Source of the DNA: Branchinecta lynchi
Lineage: Eukaryota; Arthropoda; Branchiopoda; Anostraca; Branchinectidae
Assembly (NCBI GenBank): GCA_023053575.1
Contig: JAKZAP010000001.1
Location: 28,228,533-28,292,532 of the forward strand
DNA: 64,000 nt
Reading direction: 5' to 3'
The position numbers were made by a program, and so were the translations under genes. Below the pieces are notes generated by a model. The model worked only from the letters and a program-made list of their open reading frames with translations. It made no database searches and was not told where the DNA came from. Below, piece after piece: positions 24,048-35,099 of this stretch. The stretch's first letter is position 1. Each line of letters begins with the position of its first letter.

Positions 24048-25078
24048 ATAACAGTGAGCCACGACAGCAAGAGCAATGGGTTAATGCTTTCCCGCAACTC
24101 GCAAGAAAGACAAAAGTTATGCTGGACACAACAAGAAAGACAAAAGTTATGCTGGACACAAAACTCCCTCCACACCTAAAAGAGTGGCTACACCCACACC
24201 GGCGAAGTTCGAGGACGGAACCTTATTTGTTGGAAGAGTTTCAGTAAACGAATCCGCTCCTCCCCTGGACTCGAATCCTAAAGGCCCAATCACAACGGGT
24301 TTTAACTAATACTCGGTACCAGCCATTTCCGGAAAACTCTCTGAGACCGAGAATTAGCTGGGTTTCTGCCGTTCGCAAAAGATACTGGTGCCTGTTTCGG
24401 GTACCAGCTAGTCTCGCACCGAAGTTGAAATCAGTTCAACTTTTCAGGGTAATAGCCAATCATAGTACTTATGAAAATTCTCAGGTATGTTCCGATTGGC
24501 TAACGCTGACCTACGTCACACCGAAGAGCAATGGCCTAAATTCACTTTTGGTTTTCAAGACAGCAAGGAGTGGGTGTGATCTTATCTATTGGGCTTAGTT
24601 CGAAACTAGCTAATCAGAATATTCCTCAATATTCCCCAAAATAAACTGATCGGCTAATACCCTCGAAAGTTGAACTGATTTCAACTTGGGTGCGAGACTA
24701 GCTAGTATCCGAAACTTGCACCAAGATCAATTGCGAACGGCAGAAACCCAGCTAATTCTCGGTCTCAGAGCGATTTCTGGAACTGGCTGGTACCGAGTAT
24801 TAGTTAAAGCCCGTTGTGAATGGGCCTTTAGGATTCGATTCTAGGTGGGGGGTCGGGGTCGGAGCCGGATTCGTTGGTGAAAATGAAGTCCAGAGGAGGA
24901 GCGGGTTCGTTTAATGAAACTCTTCCAACAAATAAGGTTCCGTCCTCGAACTTGCCTGATGTGGGTGTAGCCACTCTTTTAGGTGTAGAGGGAGTGGTGT
25001 GTCCAGCATAACTTTTGTCTTTCTTGCGAGTTGCGGAAAGCATTCACCCATTCCTCTTGCGTCATGGCTCACCGTTCT
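24048..25078. repeat. 1-kb imperfect palindrome (long inverted repeat)
   Basis: The left arm, about 24048-24505, pairs with the right arm, about 24590-25078, around a spacer of roughly 85 bases. Shared blocks in order from the outside are CAGTGAGCCA, AATGCTTTCC, CGCAACTCGCAAGAAAGAC, AAAAGTTATGCTGGACAC, AGAGTGGCTACACCCACA, GTTCGAGGACGGAACCTTAT, GAATCCTAAAGGCCCA, CGAGAATTAGCTGGGTTTCT and GAAATCAGTTCAACTTT. Similarity is perhaps 80-85% with some indels. The left arm has a 30-odd-base tandem duplication (AGAAAGACAAAAGTTATGCT twice, at about 24104 and 24137). Confidence 0.85.
24828..25043 (-). other. 71-codon frame in the right palindrome arm, shared with left arm
   Basis: The frame begins MLSATRKKDKSYAGH and continues TPSTPKRVATPTSGKFEDGT, then LFVGRVSLNEPAPPLDF. 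The left arm, read on the plus strand from 24084, carries the same frame except for one extra C after the fourth codon and a duplicated KKDKSYAGH. It keeps KFEDGTLFVGRVS with mostly conservative changes. Preservation of the peptide in both arms suggests the arms came from a coding sequence, perhaps an exon or transposon ORF. I do not recognise the protein. Confidence 0.45.
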
Positions 25079-25079
25079 T

Positions 25080-26200
25080 ATGGAATTGGCTGAATCCGGT
25101 CTGGAATGAATCCAAGAACTGTAAGGGGAGCTGAAGTGAGTACCACAATCTTGCTAGGGTACGCATGTCCTAGATGTCCATTTCAGACTCACAAGTCAAT
25201 TGAATTCGGCAACTGTGGAGGGTGGGAGTCGACGAATTGAGACGGAAGTAGGAGGGGAGGGATAAGGATAAGATACGCCTTAGTGATACTATTTATAAAA
25301 CTGGACGAATTCGGTCTCTGCGGAAGTTGGAGGGGATTCCGGAAATCTGGTGGCATGCTTTAATTTTGAAGAAGTGGTCTGATTCTTACTTGTACTTGTA
25401 CTTGTAACGAGACCAGACGATTTCCGCCTCACCCGTCATCCATGACTTGCCAAACGGTGGTCGACCAGTTGCCTACATCTTGCTCCAGCTTCTGGGCGAA
25501 ATCTAGCCAGCAGTGGTCCCATCTTCTGCCGAAGCGGTGGAAACTGCCTACAGGCATAAGGTCCTTTTGACGTTCTTCCACCAATTCTTGAGTTGACCAC
25601 CCGGTCTCCTTTGCCAAGAGGGGAGGGGCTCTGCTAGGAGAACTTGTTCGACGAGGTGGTCATTTGGGCGCCGGAGGAGGTGACCAAGCCAACGTAGGCG
25701 ACGGGTCTTGATGACGGCTGTTGCCCTTTCTTTATCCGTACGGCAGACTTCAGCGTTCGGTACTCTGTCTTTAAATCTCACTGTGAGGACGCAACGAAGG
25801 CATCGATGGTCGAAATTTTCAACAGACCGCTCCTATGCTGCTTTTATAGACCAGGATTCAGCTCCATAGAATAGGAGTAATCGGATAGCCGTTTTACATA
25901 CATGCAGACATTAGTGTTTTATGCACATGTGATCTGCTTTAGATGAAACTTGATAGCTTGCAAGGTCACAAGCCCTAAGTGCTCAGTTACAGGTCTGGAC
26001 CGGCTTCGGTCACTGTGAGGGGACTTGGAGGGGTCCCGGAGATCTTGTAAAACATATAGTGTGGTATGATTGAGATGGAACCTGGTGGAGATGACTAACA
26101 GCTGGTGAGCGGTCTCGAAAGATTCACACCCCTTTGACAGCGCGAGCGACAAATACATTCCTACTTCTCTTGCTTGTGCCTCATGAGTCTCTAGCTCTTT
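25080..26200 (+). repeat. R1 copy split by a LINE insertion
   Basis: Decayed R1 phrases (GGAGTCGACGAATTGAGA, GGTCCTGGTCT-like boxes, GAATTCGGTCTCTGCGG) run to TGGTCTGATTCTTA at about 25390. They resume at about 25940 with GATGAAACTTGATAGCTTG and end near 26180-26200 at GTGCCTCATGAGTCTCTAGCTC, the R1 right end. The two halves join correctly if the 25390-25935 insert is removed. Confidence 0.65.
25386..25935 (-). pseudogene. LINE family D, C-terminal fragment with TACTTG tail
   Basis: Minus strand. The frame 25781-25548 reads RFKDRVPNAEVCR, then IKTRRLRWLGHLLRRPNDHL, the standard C-terminal segment of RTE/Jockey-related ORF2 proteins (R.RWLGH..RM). Upstream (about 25880-25800) is a frameshifted GAESW motif. 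Downstream, a second frame to 25429 continues with FHRFGRRWDHCW. The element ends in a (TACTTG/ACAAGT)n microsatellite at 25386-25406. It is a 5'-truncated retrocopy, inserted into an R1 repeat. Confidence 0.75.
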
Positions 26201-26320
26201 TTTTCATCTTTCCCTTTGCCTCGTTATTGAAAACTCAGTTTCGCTGTTTTCCTTTTTCGATATAACCTGCACAACTTCTCCGTCCTTGTGCAGTGCACAA
26301 TAAATCTTCATCATCATTTT
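26190..26320 (+). mobile_element. LINE 3' end with CATCAT tail (short)
   Basis: An untranslated LINE end with GTGCAGTGCACAATAAATCT followed by TCATCATCATT at about 26305-26318. A similar terminus stands at 29290-29453. It is probably 5'-truncated and has no coding part. Confidence 0.4.
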
Positions 26321-27139
26321 AGCTGCATTAAAAGTTTGTTCTGGTTCTGGCCCAGACAGGGAAACAGTTACAGAAGTAAAAGTCTCTGTAACAAGTTGAT
26401 CAGAAAGCAAACAGAGATAAAATGGACCTGAAAGGAATTTTTAGTCGGTCGGTTCGGCTCGTTTTCCACATTTCACCGACAATCGGAAATTCGGCTGTCT
26501 GACAATACACAAGATATCTTACTTACTTGTACTTGTATCAGGACGCAGGGTATGATTTTGCGACGCTTACTGACGATGTCAGCTAACGGACCTGGAATAG
26601 ATTATAGGCTAAATACGTCAAAACTTTATTTGAGAAATCAGTTTCTTTTTTTCTCGAGAATCGTGTTGTGAAATTGAGATTGTTTTTACGTCTTCTGGGT
26701 ACTACTACTGGGTGTCTACTGGGTGAAATTGAGATTGTTTTTACGTCTTCTGGGTACTACTTAAAGCACTCGTGAAATACAAATAGTATTTTATATTTGT
26801 CGAAAACTGTTTTACATTTTAGTTTAAATTACGTAGCCTACTCGTGAATGACAAATATATTTTCGGAATGAAAAAAAAATTCAACCGAAATGCTTCCTGA
26901 ATCCAAATCGTGTCCCCGATTGGGATCCAGATGGAACCTTTGACCTTGCTTCTGTTATTCGGATCGTTTTGTCAAACCTTTCAATCGTGTTTTACTTTTT
27001 TGCTGGCGGTTTTGAATAAAAAAAAATACAAAACTCGACTATTGTTTCTCAACTGCGGAATACTACCTTAACGAATCCGATCCATCCCCCGTGTTAGAAT
27101 GTCAATGAAACTTTTGATCTTGCTCGAACTATTGTCTTT
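26321..27139. repeat. 52-bp tandem duplication in otherwise empty DNA
   Basis: GTGAAATTGAGATTGTTTTT ... CTTCTGGGTACTACT occurs twice in tandem at about 26668-26714 and 26722-26762. The rest of this stretch is AT-rich with no gene. A possible TACTTG LINE tail lies at 26521-26537. Confidence 0.5.
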
Positions 27140-28020
27140 TTACTTTGTAAAAAGAACTAGTATATCTCCTAGATGAAGGAGTTCCCGCTCGGGATATCGA
27201 CGAAACCTTTTATTTGCTTCGTCAGTTTGAACGTCCGCTGCTTCGCTTAGGTGCTTTGATATTTTAAAATTAGGGATATCCAACATTTTGCAGCATATTT
27301 CGGTTTCATCTTTGACACTTTCCTCCCCACGGGGGAGATTTGCTCTGCGAAAGACCATTGCGTCTTTTTCCGCCGGCAAAACACTTCCCGTTTACGGTGG
27401 AAAGCCCTTTCTTTTTATCCAAATAGGACCAAAATTTCCGAGAGCCTGCCTGTAAAAACTGGTCTCTGGAAAGAATGATAGTCCTTTTCGACAATTATTG
27501 TCTGCTCTGTTGAAAGAAATCTCGTTTTGGGAGAGAACCCAAATCTTTCGGAGACCACTACTGGTCCTGCGGACACGTCGATAAAATCTGATATGCGAGA
27601 AGGAATAACCTTGCTCTGCTCCAGTCGTGGGCACGTCGTGTGAAACAGCTCGACTCGGATTTATATATTTGTTGCAACAGTTCTTCCTCTGAATTGTGGG
27701 ATCGGTCCCCGGCTATGTTTGGTCTTTGACTCATAGTAGCTTATTGCTTTCTTGTACTTTCTTCTACAGATGGGAAGGGGGGGGGGGGGTGCTTTTGTTC
27801 TAGTCTTAATTTGAAGCAAAATTTCACTTCTTAGGGAAGCTGGAACTGTCGACAGCCTTCTTTGGTCCGAGAAAGCAGATGGAGCTTGGTGCAACATCTG
27901 AGATTTCAAAACCCAAATTAGCTTCTTTTCTTTGCCCTTGTAGCTTGTTTTTAATTTCGCCAGAGGCTCGGAAAGAACCTGTGACACTTTCCTTGTATTG
28001 GCGGAAGTGACGCATCTCAA
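27140..28020 (-). other. Cluster of overlapping minus-strand frames, unknown
   Basis: Four minus-strand frames of 62-119 codons (28020-27661, 27634-27392, 27494-27306, 27379-27140) follow each other with changes of phase. This looks more like one decayed coding sequence than chance. The first contains VLSEPLAKLK and a basic, Pro-rich end. The related segment at 29905-29660 has VLSEALAKLT in the same frame type (there ILSEALAKLT). I do not recognise the family. It could be a transposon ORF, and may not be a gene at all. Confidence 0.35.
27780..28015. repeat. Direct repeat pair, left copy (partner 29660-29905)
   Basis: Shared blocks are GTCTTAATTTGAAGCA, AATTTCACTTCTTAGG, AGCAGATGGAGCTTG, CTTTTCTTTGCC and TTTTGCCAGAG-type sequence, in the same order over about 240 bases. 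The right copy abuts the MITE at 29920. Confidence 0.75.
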
Positions 28021-28800
28021 GCTCTTTTTGGGATCCCAAAATGTAAGTGGAGGGGTACCTATGACATCGCAAAAGTTGTCCGTCTGTCCGTCCGTCCGTC
28101 TGCCCGTCTGTAAGCACGATAACTCTCGAAGGGAAAGAGATATTTTGATGAAACTTGGTGTGAGGATTTGTTGGGTCGTCGGACCAGTAAAGTTCGTAGA
28201 TGGGCTTTATAGCCCTAATTAGGGGTGGGGAGGGGGTTCAAATTAAGGGGCAAACAAAATATTTTGAAACAGCTAGTTTGACAGTCGATTATGGGTAAGA
28301 AGAAATGCTGAACACGATGGTCAAAACCATTTTGTCATCGGACAAGTAGTTCGCCCGAAATCTGGCCAAAGCCGGAAAGTTTGTTAAAAGTAAAATTTTT
28401 ATTTGAAGTTGATTAAATGTTCGATTTAGGGGTAGGAAGCATGCTGAGGACGATGGTGAAAACCATTTTCTCGACGGACAAGTAGTTCGCCCGGAATCCG
28501 GCTAGTTTTATTTGGAGTTGATTAGATGTTCAGTTTAGGGCAAGAAGACATGCTGAACACTTATGTGAAAAAATGTTCTACCTGGACATGTAGTTCCCCC
28601 CGAATCCGGCCAAAACCGGAAAATTGTTAGAAGCTTAAGTTTTATTTCTAGTTGATTAGATAACCAGTTTAAGGGTAAGAAGAGATGCCGAATCCGTGTT
28701 TGACAATCATATTTTACCCGGAAATATAGTTCGACCGGAATCCGGCTGGAGTCGGAAAATTTGTTATAAGTTAAATTTTCTTACTTCTTATCCACGGCGC
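28018..28800 (+). repeat. Dispersed repeat family R2, forward copy
   Basis: Starts with the palindrome TTTTGGGATCCCAAAA, then GTAAGTGGAGGGGTACCTAT, CATCGCAAAAGTTGTCCGTC and a (CCGT)n run. GATGAAACTTGGTGTGAGGA follows, then about four decayed units of 108-136 bp with GACAAGTAGTTCGCCCG and AATCCGGCCAAAACCGGAAA (at about 28341, 28477, 28585, 28721). Other copies are at 33945-35098, 39508-39790, 43690-44200 (reverse) and a fragment at 60559-60660. Confidence 0.85.
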
Positions 28801-29099
28801 GTTCAGTTTTCAAATATTTTGCGCCAGCCACCGCGTCGGAGAGCAGGAAGGCTGTGCAAATTCGTAAGCGCTAACAAGAAAACCGCTAAATTCATATGGA
28901 AAGTAATGGTATTTTGGAGAAAAAAAATGTCTGATCCATTTGATAGTGAAAGGATCTGTTCCAGCAGGAATTGTGCTTTAAGATGGCCAAAACCACGAGT
29001 TATTTGTTGAAAGCAGAGCTTATTCGACTATTTTCAAATACGGAAATTAACAAGTAGTCGTTGTTAAGGTCGTTGAATTGGTTCAATAAGGGCCTCTTT

Positions 29100-29453
29100 C
29101 TCTCCAAAATCCGACAATGCTTGGCTGACATTCAGAGACGATGGGAAGTTGGGAACCCGGCAACGCTCGTGACTGATTGGTTTCTAATGACCTGATTTTG
29201 CCATATTGCGGATTTGCAAAATTATACAGGACCTTCACGTTTCTGCCCTTGGCCATTTCTCCGCATTCCATCTAGGAAGAAGATTTTTTAGAGCCGATTA
29301 GTCCCTTTTGTTTTTCAATGTTTATTTTTGATCTTGTGCATTTACTACATAATTGAAAGCTCAGTGTATTTTTTCCTTTTCTTTGTCTGTACTGCACTAT
29401 TTTCCACTTCGTAAGTACGTAAATACAATTTCATCATCATCATCATTTAGGAA
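29100..29453 (+). mobile_element. Possible LINE 3' terminus, CATCAT tail
   Basis: A T-rich untranslated-like segment ending in TTTCATCATCATCATCATTT at about 29431-29450, resembling the end at 26190-26320. There is no coding part and the 5' limit is uncertain. Confidence 0.3.
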
Positions 29454-29659
29454 AGTGAGTGTGATTGCTGATCCGAAAGAGCATAATGGTGGTTTCCACG
29501 GAGAATAATATATTCTTTAACTGGACAGTTAGTCACCGCTTGGACTGAACCGCTGACTGCGCCTGAAGCGTTAATTACCAGACAGATGATGTTGAAAGTC
29601 CCGAGGTCATGTGACTACTGTGATCGTGTGCATGTTAGCTTATTTCCTTCGTCTATCGC

Positions 29660-29905
29660 CCACTCCCCCCCCCCCATTCTGTCCCAGTCTTAATTTGAAG
29701 CAGAATTTCACTTCTTAGGAAAGCTTTAGCTGTCGACAACTTTCTTTGCTCTTTCTTAGGAAGCAGATGGAGCTTGACAGAACTTCTAAGATCCCTGAGA
29801 AAATACAAATCAGCTGCTTTTCTTTGCCTTGGCCATTTTTGTTAATTTTGCCAGAGCCTCAGAAAGAATCAGTGACATTTTCCTTATATTGGTGGAAGTG
29901 ATGCG
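29660..29905. repeat. Direct repeat pair, right copy (partner 27780-28015)
   Basis: See the left copy. The minus-strand frame conserves the peptide ILSEALAKLT against VLSEPLAKLK there, so the duplicated piece may once have been coding. A C run (29667-29679) replaces the G run of the left copy region. Confidence 0.7.
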
Positions 29906-29919
29906 TCTACGGCACTGAT

Positions 29920-30222
29920 AGCGTGTTCCACCCTTCCACAAATAGTAACTATTAGTTACTATTTCCGTTCCATCCTCACGAAAAGTTCCTACGCTGACCG
30001 TTCCAACCTTGTCGGAATAGTAACTAATAGTTACTATTTGCTTACCATGCTCGGGAGCGTAGTAAGCGTAGTAACCACGCATCTCTGTAACGTGATTGGT
30101 CGGATTCGCCCCTGGCGTGAGATCCTGCTGGAAAATGGAAAAATCGTTCCAGCCTTGACGGCAAAAAGCCAGAATTTGTGACGTCATGCGTAGTAACTAC
30201 GGTAAGTAGGATGGAACACGCT
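29920..30222. mobile_element. MITE family M2, copy 1
   Basis: About 303 bp. The ends AGCGTGTTCCACCCT and the complement of AGGATGGAACACGCT are a near-perfect inverted pair. Inside is a second palindromic pair, ATAGTAACTATTAGTTACTA and AATAGTAACTAATAGTTACT. The copy at 35659-35959 is over 90% similar. It has no coding capacity: frames across it are artefacts. Confidence 0.85.
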
Positions 30223-31168
30223 CTGAATCATCGATTCTCCGAGATGTAACCTATCACGTTGACAATGCTATCGCACAATGCTAAGGCACTTTTGAGTCCC
30301 AAGCCTGTTCATAGTTGGATCAGAAGTGAAGTGTCTGGCTGTATAATAGGTGACAACATAGGTCAAAATCAACCGCGATGTGTATTTCTTAGCGAAATTT
30401 GTATACATACTTTAGGAATAGGCTTTATTTTCAAAAAATTACTCATGGGTTTGAGTGTTTTGAGACTTTTGTCCAGGACCGCTGGACAAACAGGGAGACA
30501 TTTACGTAACCGTTTTTGCTGAAGAATGAAAATTCTCGCAAACAACCTCGACAGCATGGCAACGAAGTTAACGAAACCAGGCAAGCGAGAAATTCAGTCA
30601 GGGGTCGTTAGAATTTACCGTCTGACATTCGGATCTCCTTGTCTAAGAATAGTTGGAGCGATTGTGGAATATTTTATAGGTAAAACATGAAAATGTGTGA
30701 TAAAATATTATCATCGATAGAAAAAATTCTTCCGAACACAACTGTCCCTGATTTTCTGAAAAATCGTAACAATATCTAAAGCTTACGTAACTATAGGAGA
30801 GAACAATGAACATTGAATCCCCTCTCTGTGACGGTGACCTGATGCTTTTGCCCGGTCATGATTCATTCGAATGACCAGACAACAAATTCTCTATAGCCCT
30901 GGTGGACATCCTTTTTTTCTTGAAGATATGGCTGAATCGCAAGCAGAAAATGACAGTAAAACCTCAACTAGTCAGTGAAAGAAATGTATACTGTCAAATA
31001 TTTGGATTTTTCTAACCTTTATTATCCTAATGTACCAGCAAAACCCTTTTTGAGTTTGTCTCTTGTCTCTTACTTAGATGTTTTGAGTTTGCCCTGTCGG
31101 TATGCTTCCGAATTGCGACTCTCGATGATCTGACGGTCGTTCTTAGTTCCAACATGCATCAAATGCTA
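30223..31168. other. No feature recognised
   Basis: No gene, RNA or repeat supported. Confidence 0.4.
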
Positions 31169-31325
31169 CACTGTAAAAAGTTTCCGAAAAAGGATGCAGT
31201 ATTTGCTACTGGGATTAATCATATCTTTATTGGGATAAAATTATTCCGAGTTAAGGATAATCTTGTCGCATTAAATACAAGATTAATCCCAGTAGCAAAT
31301 ACTGCACGATTTTTTTTTTACAGTG
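31169..31325. mobile_element. TA-flanked MITE M1, copy 2
   Basis: 157 bp between TA duplications at 31167-31168 and 31326-31327. The ends are CACTGTAAAAAG and TTTTTTTACAGTG. The inner arms GCAGTATTTGCTACTGGGAT and its complement at 31287-31306 are perfectly inverted. It is the best-preserved stem of the three copies. Confidence 0.9.
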
Positions 31326-31327
31326 TA

Positions 31328-33138
31328 GAATGCTTACAATTAGAATCCTTGGTTAGACGGTAAAAGTTTATTTGGTCAGAAGAAGTCAGAAGAAATCAGG
31401 GAAGCAACATCGAGTTATGAAAATCGACAGAAATACTTTTCTTCAAACAGACCGAGTCCAGTTACATTGTCAAACTACGTCAACCATGTTCCATTCGCAG
31501 AAACGTCAATGGAAGTTGGTGAGTGTAAAATTACCGCTCGCCGCAATGAATTGGCAGGATGGGATTGGTGGAATGAATTGTTGCTCCGAAACATTGGCAG
31601 CTATGAAAGATTGGAAGAAAATGTGGTGCACTAATTGTGTTTGTTTCTGCTGGGAGGAAGATACACAATATCTTGAAAAAAATAATGATATATAGGTTAT
31701 TTGTCATGAAGCAATATTTTCTGGAAACTAGAACGTTCTTGCTAAGTGCCAAGAGACAAGTTTTCAACTTGAATCAGGCTTCCCAGTATTTTTAGTTTCA
31801 AGATCTCACCAGCAGATCAGTCAGTGCACCCTTTGGGGAAGCTCAAATGAGCTATAAAAATATGAAAGGTTTTGAGTCAGCTCCTTTAAACCCAGATGAC
31901 ATCATTTTACACCCTTCAGCTGATGTCTTTCAGACTATATCTTCACCCGGAAGCGACTGGTTTCCACTTTTAAGTACTACCTGGTATTTTTAGGCTACGA
32001 TTCTTTGCACTGATTATGTCATATAGCTGAATACAGCAGTTATACAGCGGCCGCTGAATATAAGTGTCTCTGATTCGCCTGGCTAAAAGAAAAATGTCGA
32101 GGAACGTGTCAGGACATCTCACCACAAGACAACTCGCCACAGCGACAACTGGGAACCGACTACTCGTCACACGGATATCTTGGCACAATGACATCTAGCC
32201 ACACCGATAGCCTGCCACATCGGCAACATGCCACAGTGATAGCTTGCCACACCGACAACTTGCGACAATGCTGTTTATTGCGCTACTACGGCCATAACTA
32301 CAGAAAACTCTTTCGATTGTCCTATTTGTTTGGATTTTCACACAGCAACTGTGATCCGGCAGTCTGCTGTCAGAAATAATATAAGAATGCTACAGTCCTT
32401 GCAAGACATACCTTAAAATTATTTTCCTACTGTTCTACAGGCGTAACTTTTCCCATATTGTGTCTTCGCCCCTTCAAATTCCCCGCGTCTGGATGAATTT
32501 CGGGTTGTCGCGCAAGCAGCCAATACTCAGAGCGTGATGACTAGATCCCCGGATGTTGCTAAACATGGGCGATAAATCAAATTCACTCGTTCAAATCCGA
32601 TAGCTGTAGAAATCTAGAGAAACGAATTTGGGGTGTCAAATCGCTGGTTCCTAACTGTGCAATGGGCTATCGCCGTGGCTATTGTCTCAGAGAAGACCGT
32701 GCATGTTAATTCTGTATGCACTCAGTTCGCTATTTTCCAATGGATCGTTCCAATCCAATTAATTATTGTAGAGGTATGCTTATTCGAACGTTGTTGACTT
32801 CAAACTTTGCCATTTTCGTGCACTTGCTGTGACTAAAGTTAACACTAGTTACCCAAAGTAGGTAATAAAGGGCCTCTGAAAATAGGCTACCTGAATAGGT
32901 ATTTTGGATCTTCATTCTACTATTTAACTCAAGTTCACATTTGAGTAAATGTTCAAATTAGTATACAACTACTCTACGATTGGCAACGTTGCTCCGAACA
33001 ATACCTGAAAAGTTGGAGTTGGCTATGTGATTTTCATGTTGTTTATTATTATTATTTAACTTAAGCTAAGAAACAACCGACCATGGTGGAAAATGGTAAA
33101 ATTTAGAACAGAAACCGGACATAAAAATAAACTACAAA
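31328..33138. other. No gene recognised; degenerate minisatellite inside
   Basis: Frames at 31372-31695 and 31531-31767 carry no motif. From about 32107 to 32272 a degenerate 15-17 base unit recurs (CGACAACT, TTGCCACAC, CGATAGCCTGCCACA). The rest appears featureless. Confidence 0.45.
32107..32272. repeat. Degenerate minisatellite, 15-17 bp unit
   Basis: About ten imperfect units based on CCACA.CGACAACTTG: CTCGCCACAGCGACAACT, CTAGCCACACCGATAG, CTGCCACATCGGCAACA, TTGCCACACCGACAACT. The frame at 32188-32379 is produced by this repeat. Confidence 0.7.
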
Positions 33139-33139
33139 T

Positions 33140-33830
33140 ACAGACAGGTTTATGAATCTGGAGAGAATCCATAATGTAGTTGGTTATCCTGCGACAGCCA
33201 AATTGGCAAGCTCAGCCGTAAATGGGCACTCGCCGTCACCAGAAGGAGAGGATCATCAGCGCGCAGAATTCGTGTCTGAAGTGATAAGGCCTGTCTCACT
33301 TCACCAAAAGATGGAAGACCTTCACCAACCAACATACCTGATGCACAAAAACTCCAAGACAAATCGTGCAATCATATTAGAAAATGGTTTTAAAGGACCG
33401 GGAAAACACTCACGTGCTTCAAGGTAACCCTGTTTACAATGGAGACGCAGTAAAGTTGCCTACAGTACGCTGTGCAAAGAAACGATTTTACGGAAGCATC
33501 ACACCTGACAAATCTACGGATCAGCGCATTGGCACGGGAACACAGATACTGGGACAGCTGCAACATTCAATTCATCTCTCAGTTTTGTGGTAAAGGTGAA
33601 AATGAGATTCTAAACGATTAACGCACGTCAGCAACTGTCCGACAGGCGAACTGGTAGAAAGTTCAGACGTGCCCCAGGAGGAATAAATGCCATTCATACC
33701 GTCTTTCGGGTATTGAACACGATGTGGTGAGCAAGAGCATAATCATCGCAAATCACCAGCAGTATGGACATAGCTGCAAATGATTTGAGGCAGAACCATT
33801 GTCTTTTTTAATGTGGACTACTGTTAGGTT
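33140..33830 (-). mobile_element. LINE family A, decayed copy 2
   Basis: On the minus strand this matches the plus-strand copy at about 5530-5960. It has the GATGATTATGCT and CAATACCCGAAAGACG blocks (33695-33755), ACTGAGAGATGAATTGAATG, CGTAGATTTGTCAGGTGTGA and AGCGTACTGTAGGCAACTTT in the same order. The frame 33371-33150 includes the conserved GMLVGEGL segment (copy 1: GMFVSEGL). Only the end of the reverse transcriptase and C-terminal region is present, frameshifted. Confidence 0.75.
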
Positions 33831-33944
33831 TGCTAGAATTGTCTTCTTTTTTGCTCTACTTCAATCTTGTTTTATGCTGAGTTTGACAAATAATCTCGGA
33901 GTAGTATTGCCAGTCGGGCAACAGCGAGTTGTAATCATGGAGAC

Positions 33945-35098
33945 TTGTGGAAACAAGACCAAAGGTTTCGATGGGATCCCAAAAATTCAATATCTGATCC
34001 TGACAACTGGGTCTTTTCTTAGCCAGATCCAGTCATCGCCAGACTCCTTGAACATTTTACAATTAAAATTCAGAGACAGATTAAGGCCAAATAGCTAATC
34101 ATCTGAGAAAAACAAGTTCAGATATGGATTTAGCATGTGTGTTTACTAACTTTACTTCTATGAGTCATATCTGTTTTGACGAAAACTTCCTGCCACCTGC
34201 CAATTTCCCGGTTTCGGCCGAACTCCAGAACTACTTGTCCGGCGAAAAAAGAAAGGTCAAAAACGAACTCAGAGTATCTTCTTTCTCCAATAATGAACAT
34301 CTAATCAACTTCAAATAAAAATTTAACTTATAACAAATTTTCCGGCTCCAGCCGGATTCCGGTCGAACTATATGTCCGGGTAAAATATGATTGTCACACA
34401 TGGATTCAGCATCTCTTCTTACCCCTATATCGGTTATCGAATCAACTAGAAATAAAACTTTAAATTCTAACAGTTTTCCGGTTTTGGCCGGATTCCGGGC
34501 GAACTACATGTCCGGGTAGAAAATTGTTTTCATATACGTCTTCAGCATGTCTTCTTGCCCTATATCGAACATCTAATCAACTCCAAATAGAACTTTTAAT
34601 GTCAAAAAACTTTCTGGTTTGGACCGGATTCCGGGCGAATTACTTGTCCGTCGAGAAAATGGTTTTCAGCATCGTCTTCAGCATGTCTTCCTACCCCAAA
34701 ATCGAACATCTACACAACTTCACATGAAACTTTTACTTTTAACAAACTTTCCGGTTTTGGCCGGATTCCGGGTGAACTACTTGTCCAATGACAAAATGGT
34801 TTTCACCATCGTGTTCAGCAAGTCTTCTCACCCCATAATCGACTATCACATTAGCTGTTTCAAAATATTTTGCTTGCCCCTTTATTTGAACCCCTCCCCC
34901 TTCCCTAAATGTAGGGCTACAAAGCCAATCTACGAACTCGACTGGTCCGATGACTCAACTAATCCTCACACCAAGTTTCATCAAAATATCTCATTCCCTT
35001 CGATAGTTATCGTGCTTACAGACCGACGGACAGACAGACGGACATCTTTTGCGATGTCATAGGTATCCCTCCACTTACGTTTTGGGATCCCAAAATAG
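33945..35098 (-). repeat. R2 repeat, longest reverse copy
   Basis: The head at the right (TTTTGGGATCCCAAAA at about 35080) is followed leftward by the CCGTCTGTC run and at least five units with TTTCCGGTTTTGGCCGGATT and GAACTACTTGTCC. The far end, 33945-34060, matches 39508-39640 (CAAGACCAAAGGTTTCGATG, TCTT.GCCAGATCCAGTC), which defines the R2 tail. Confidence 0.8.
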
Positions 35099-35099
35099 T

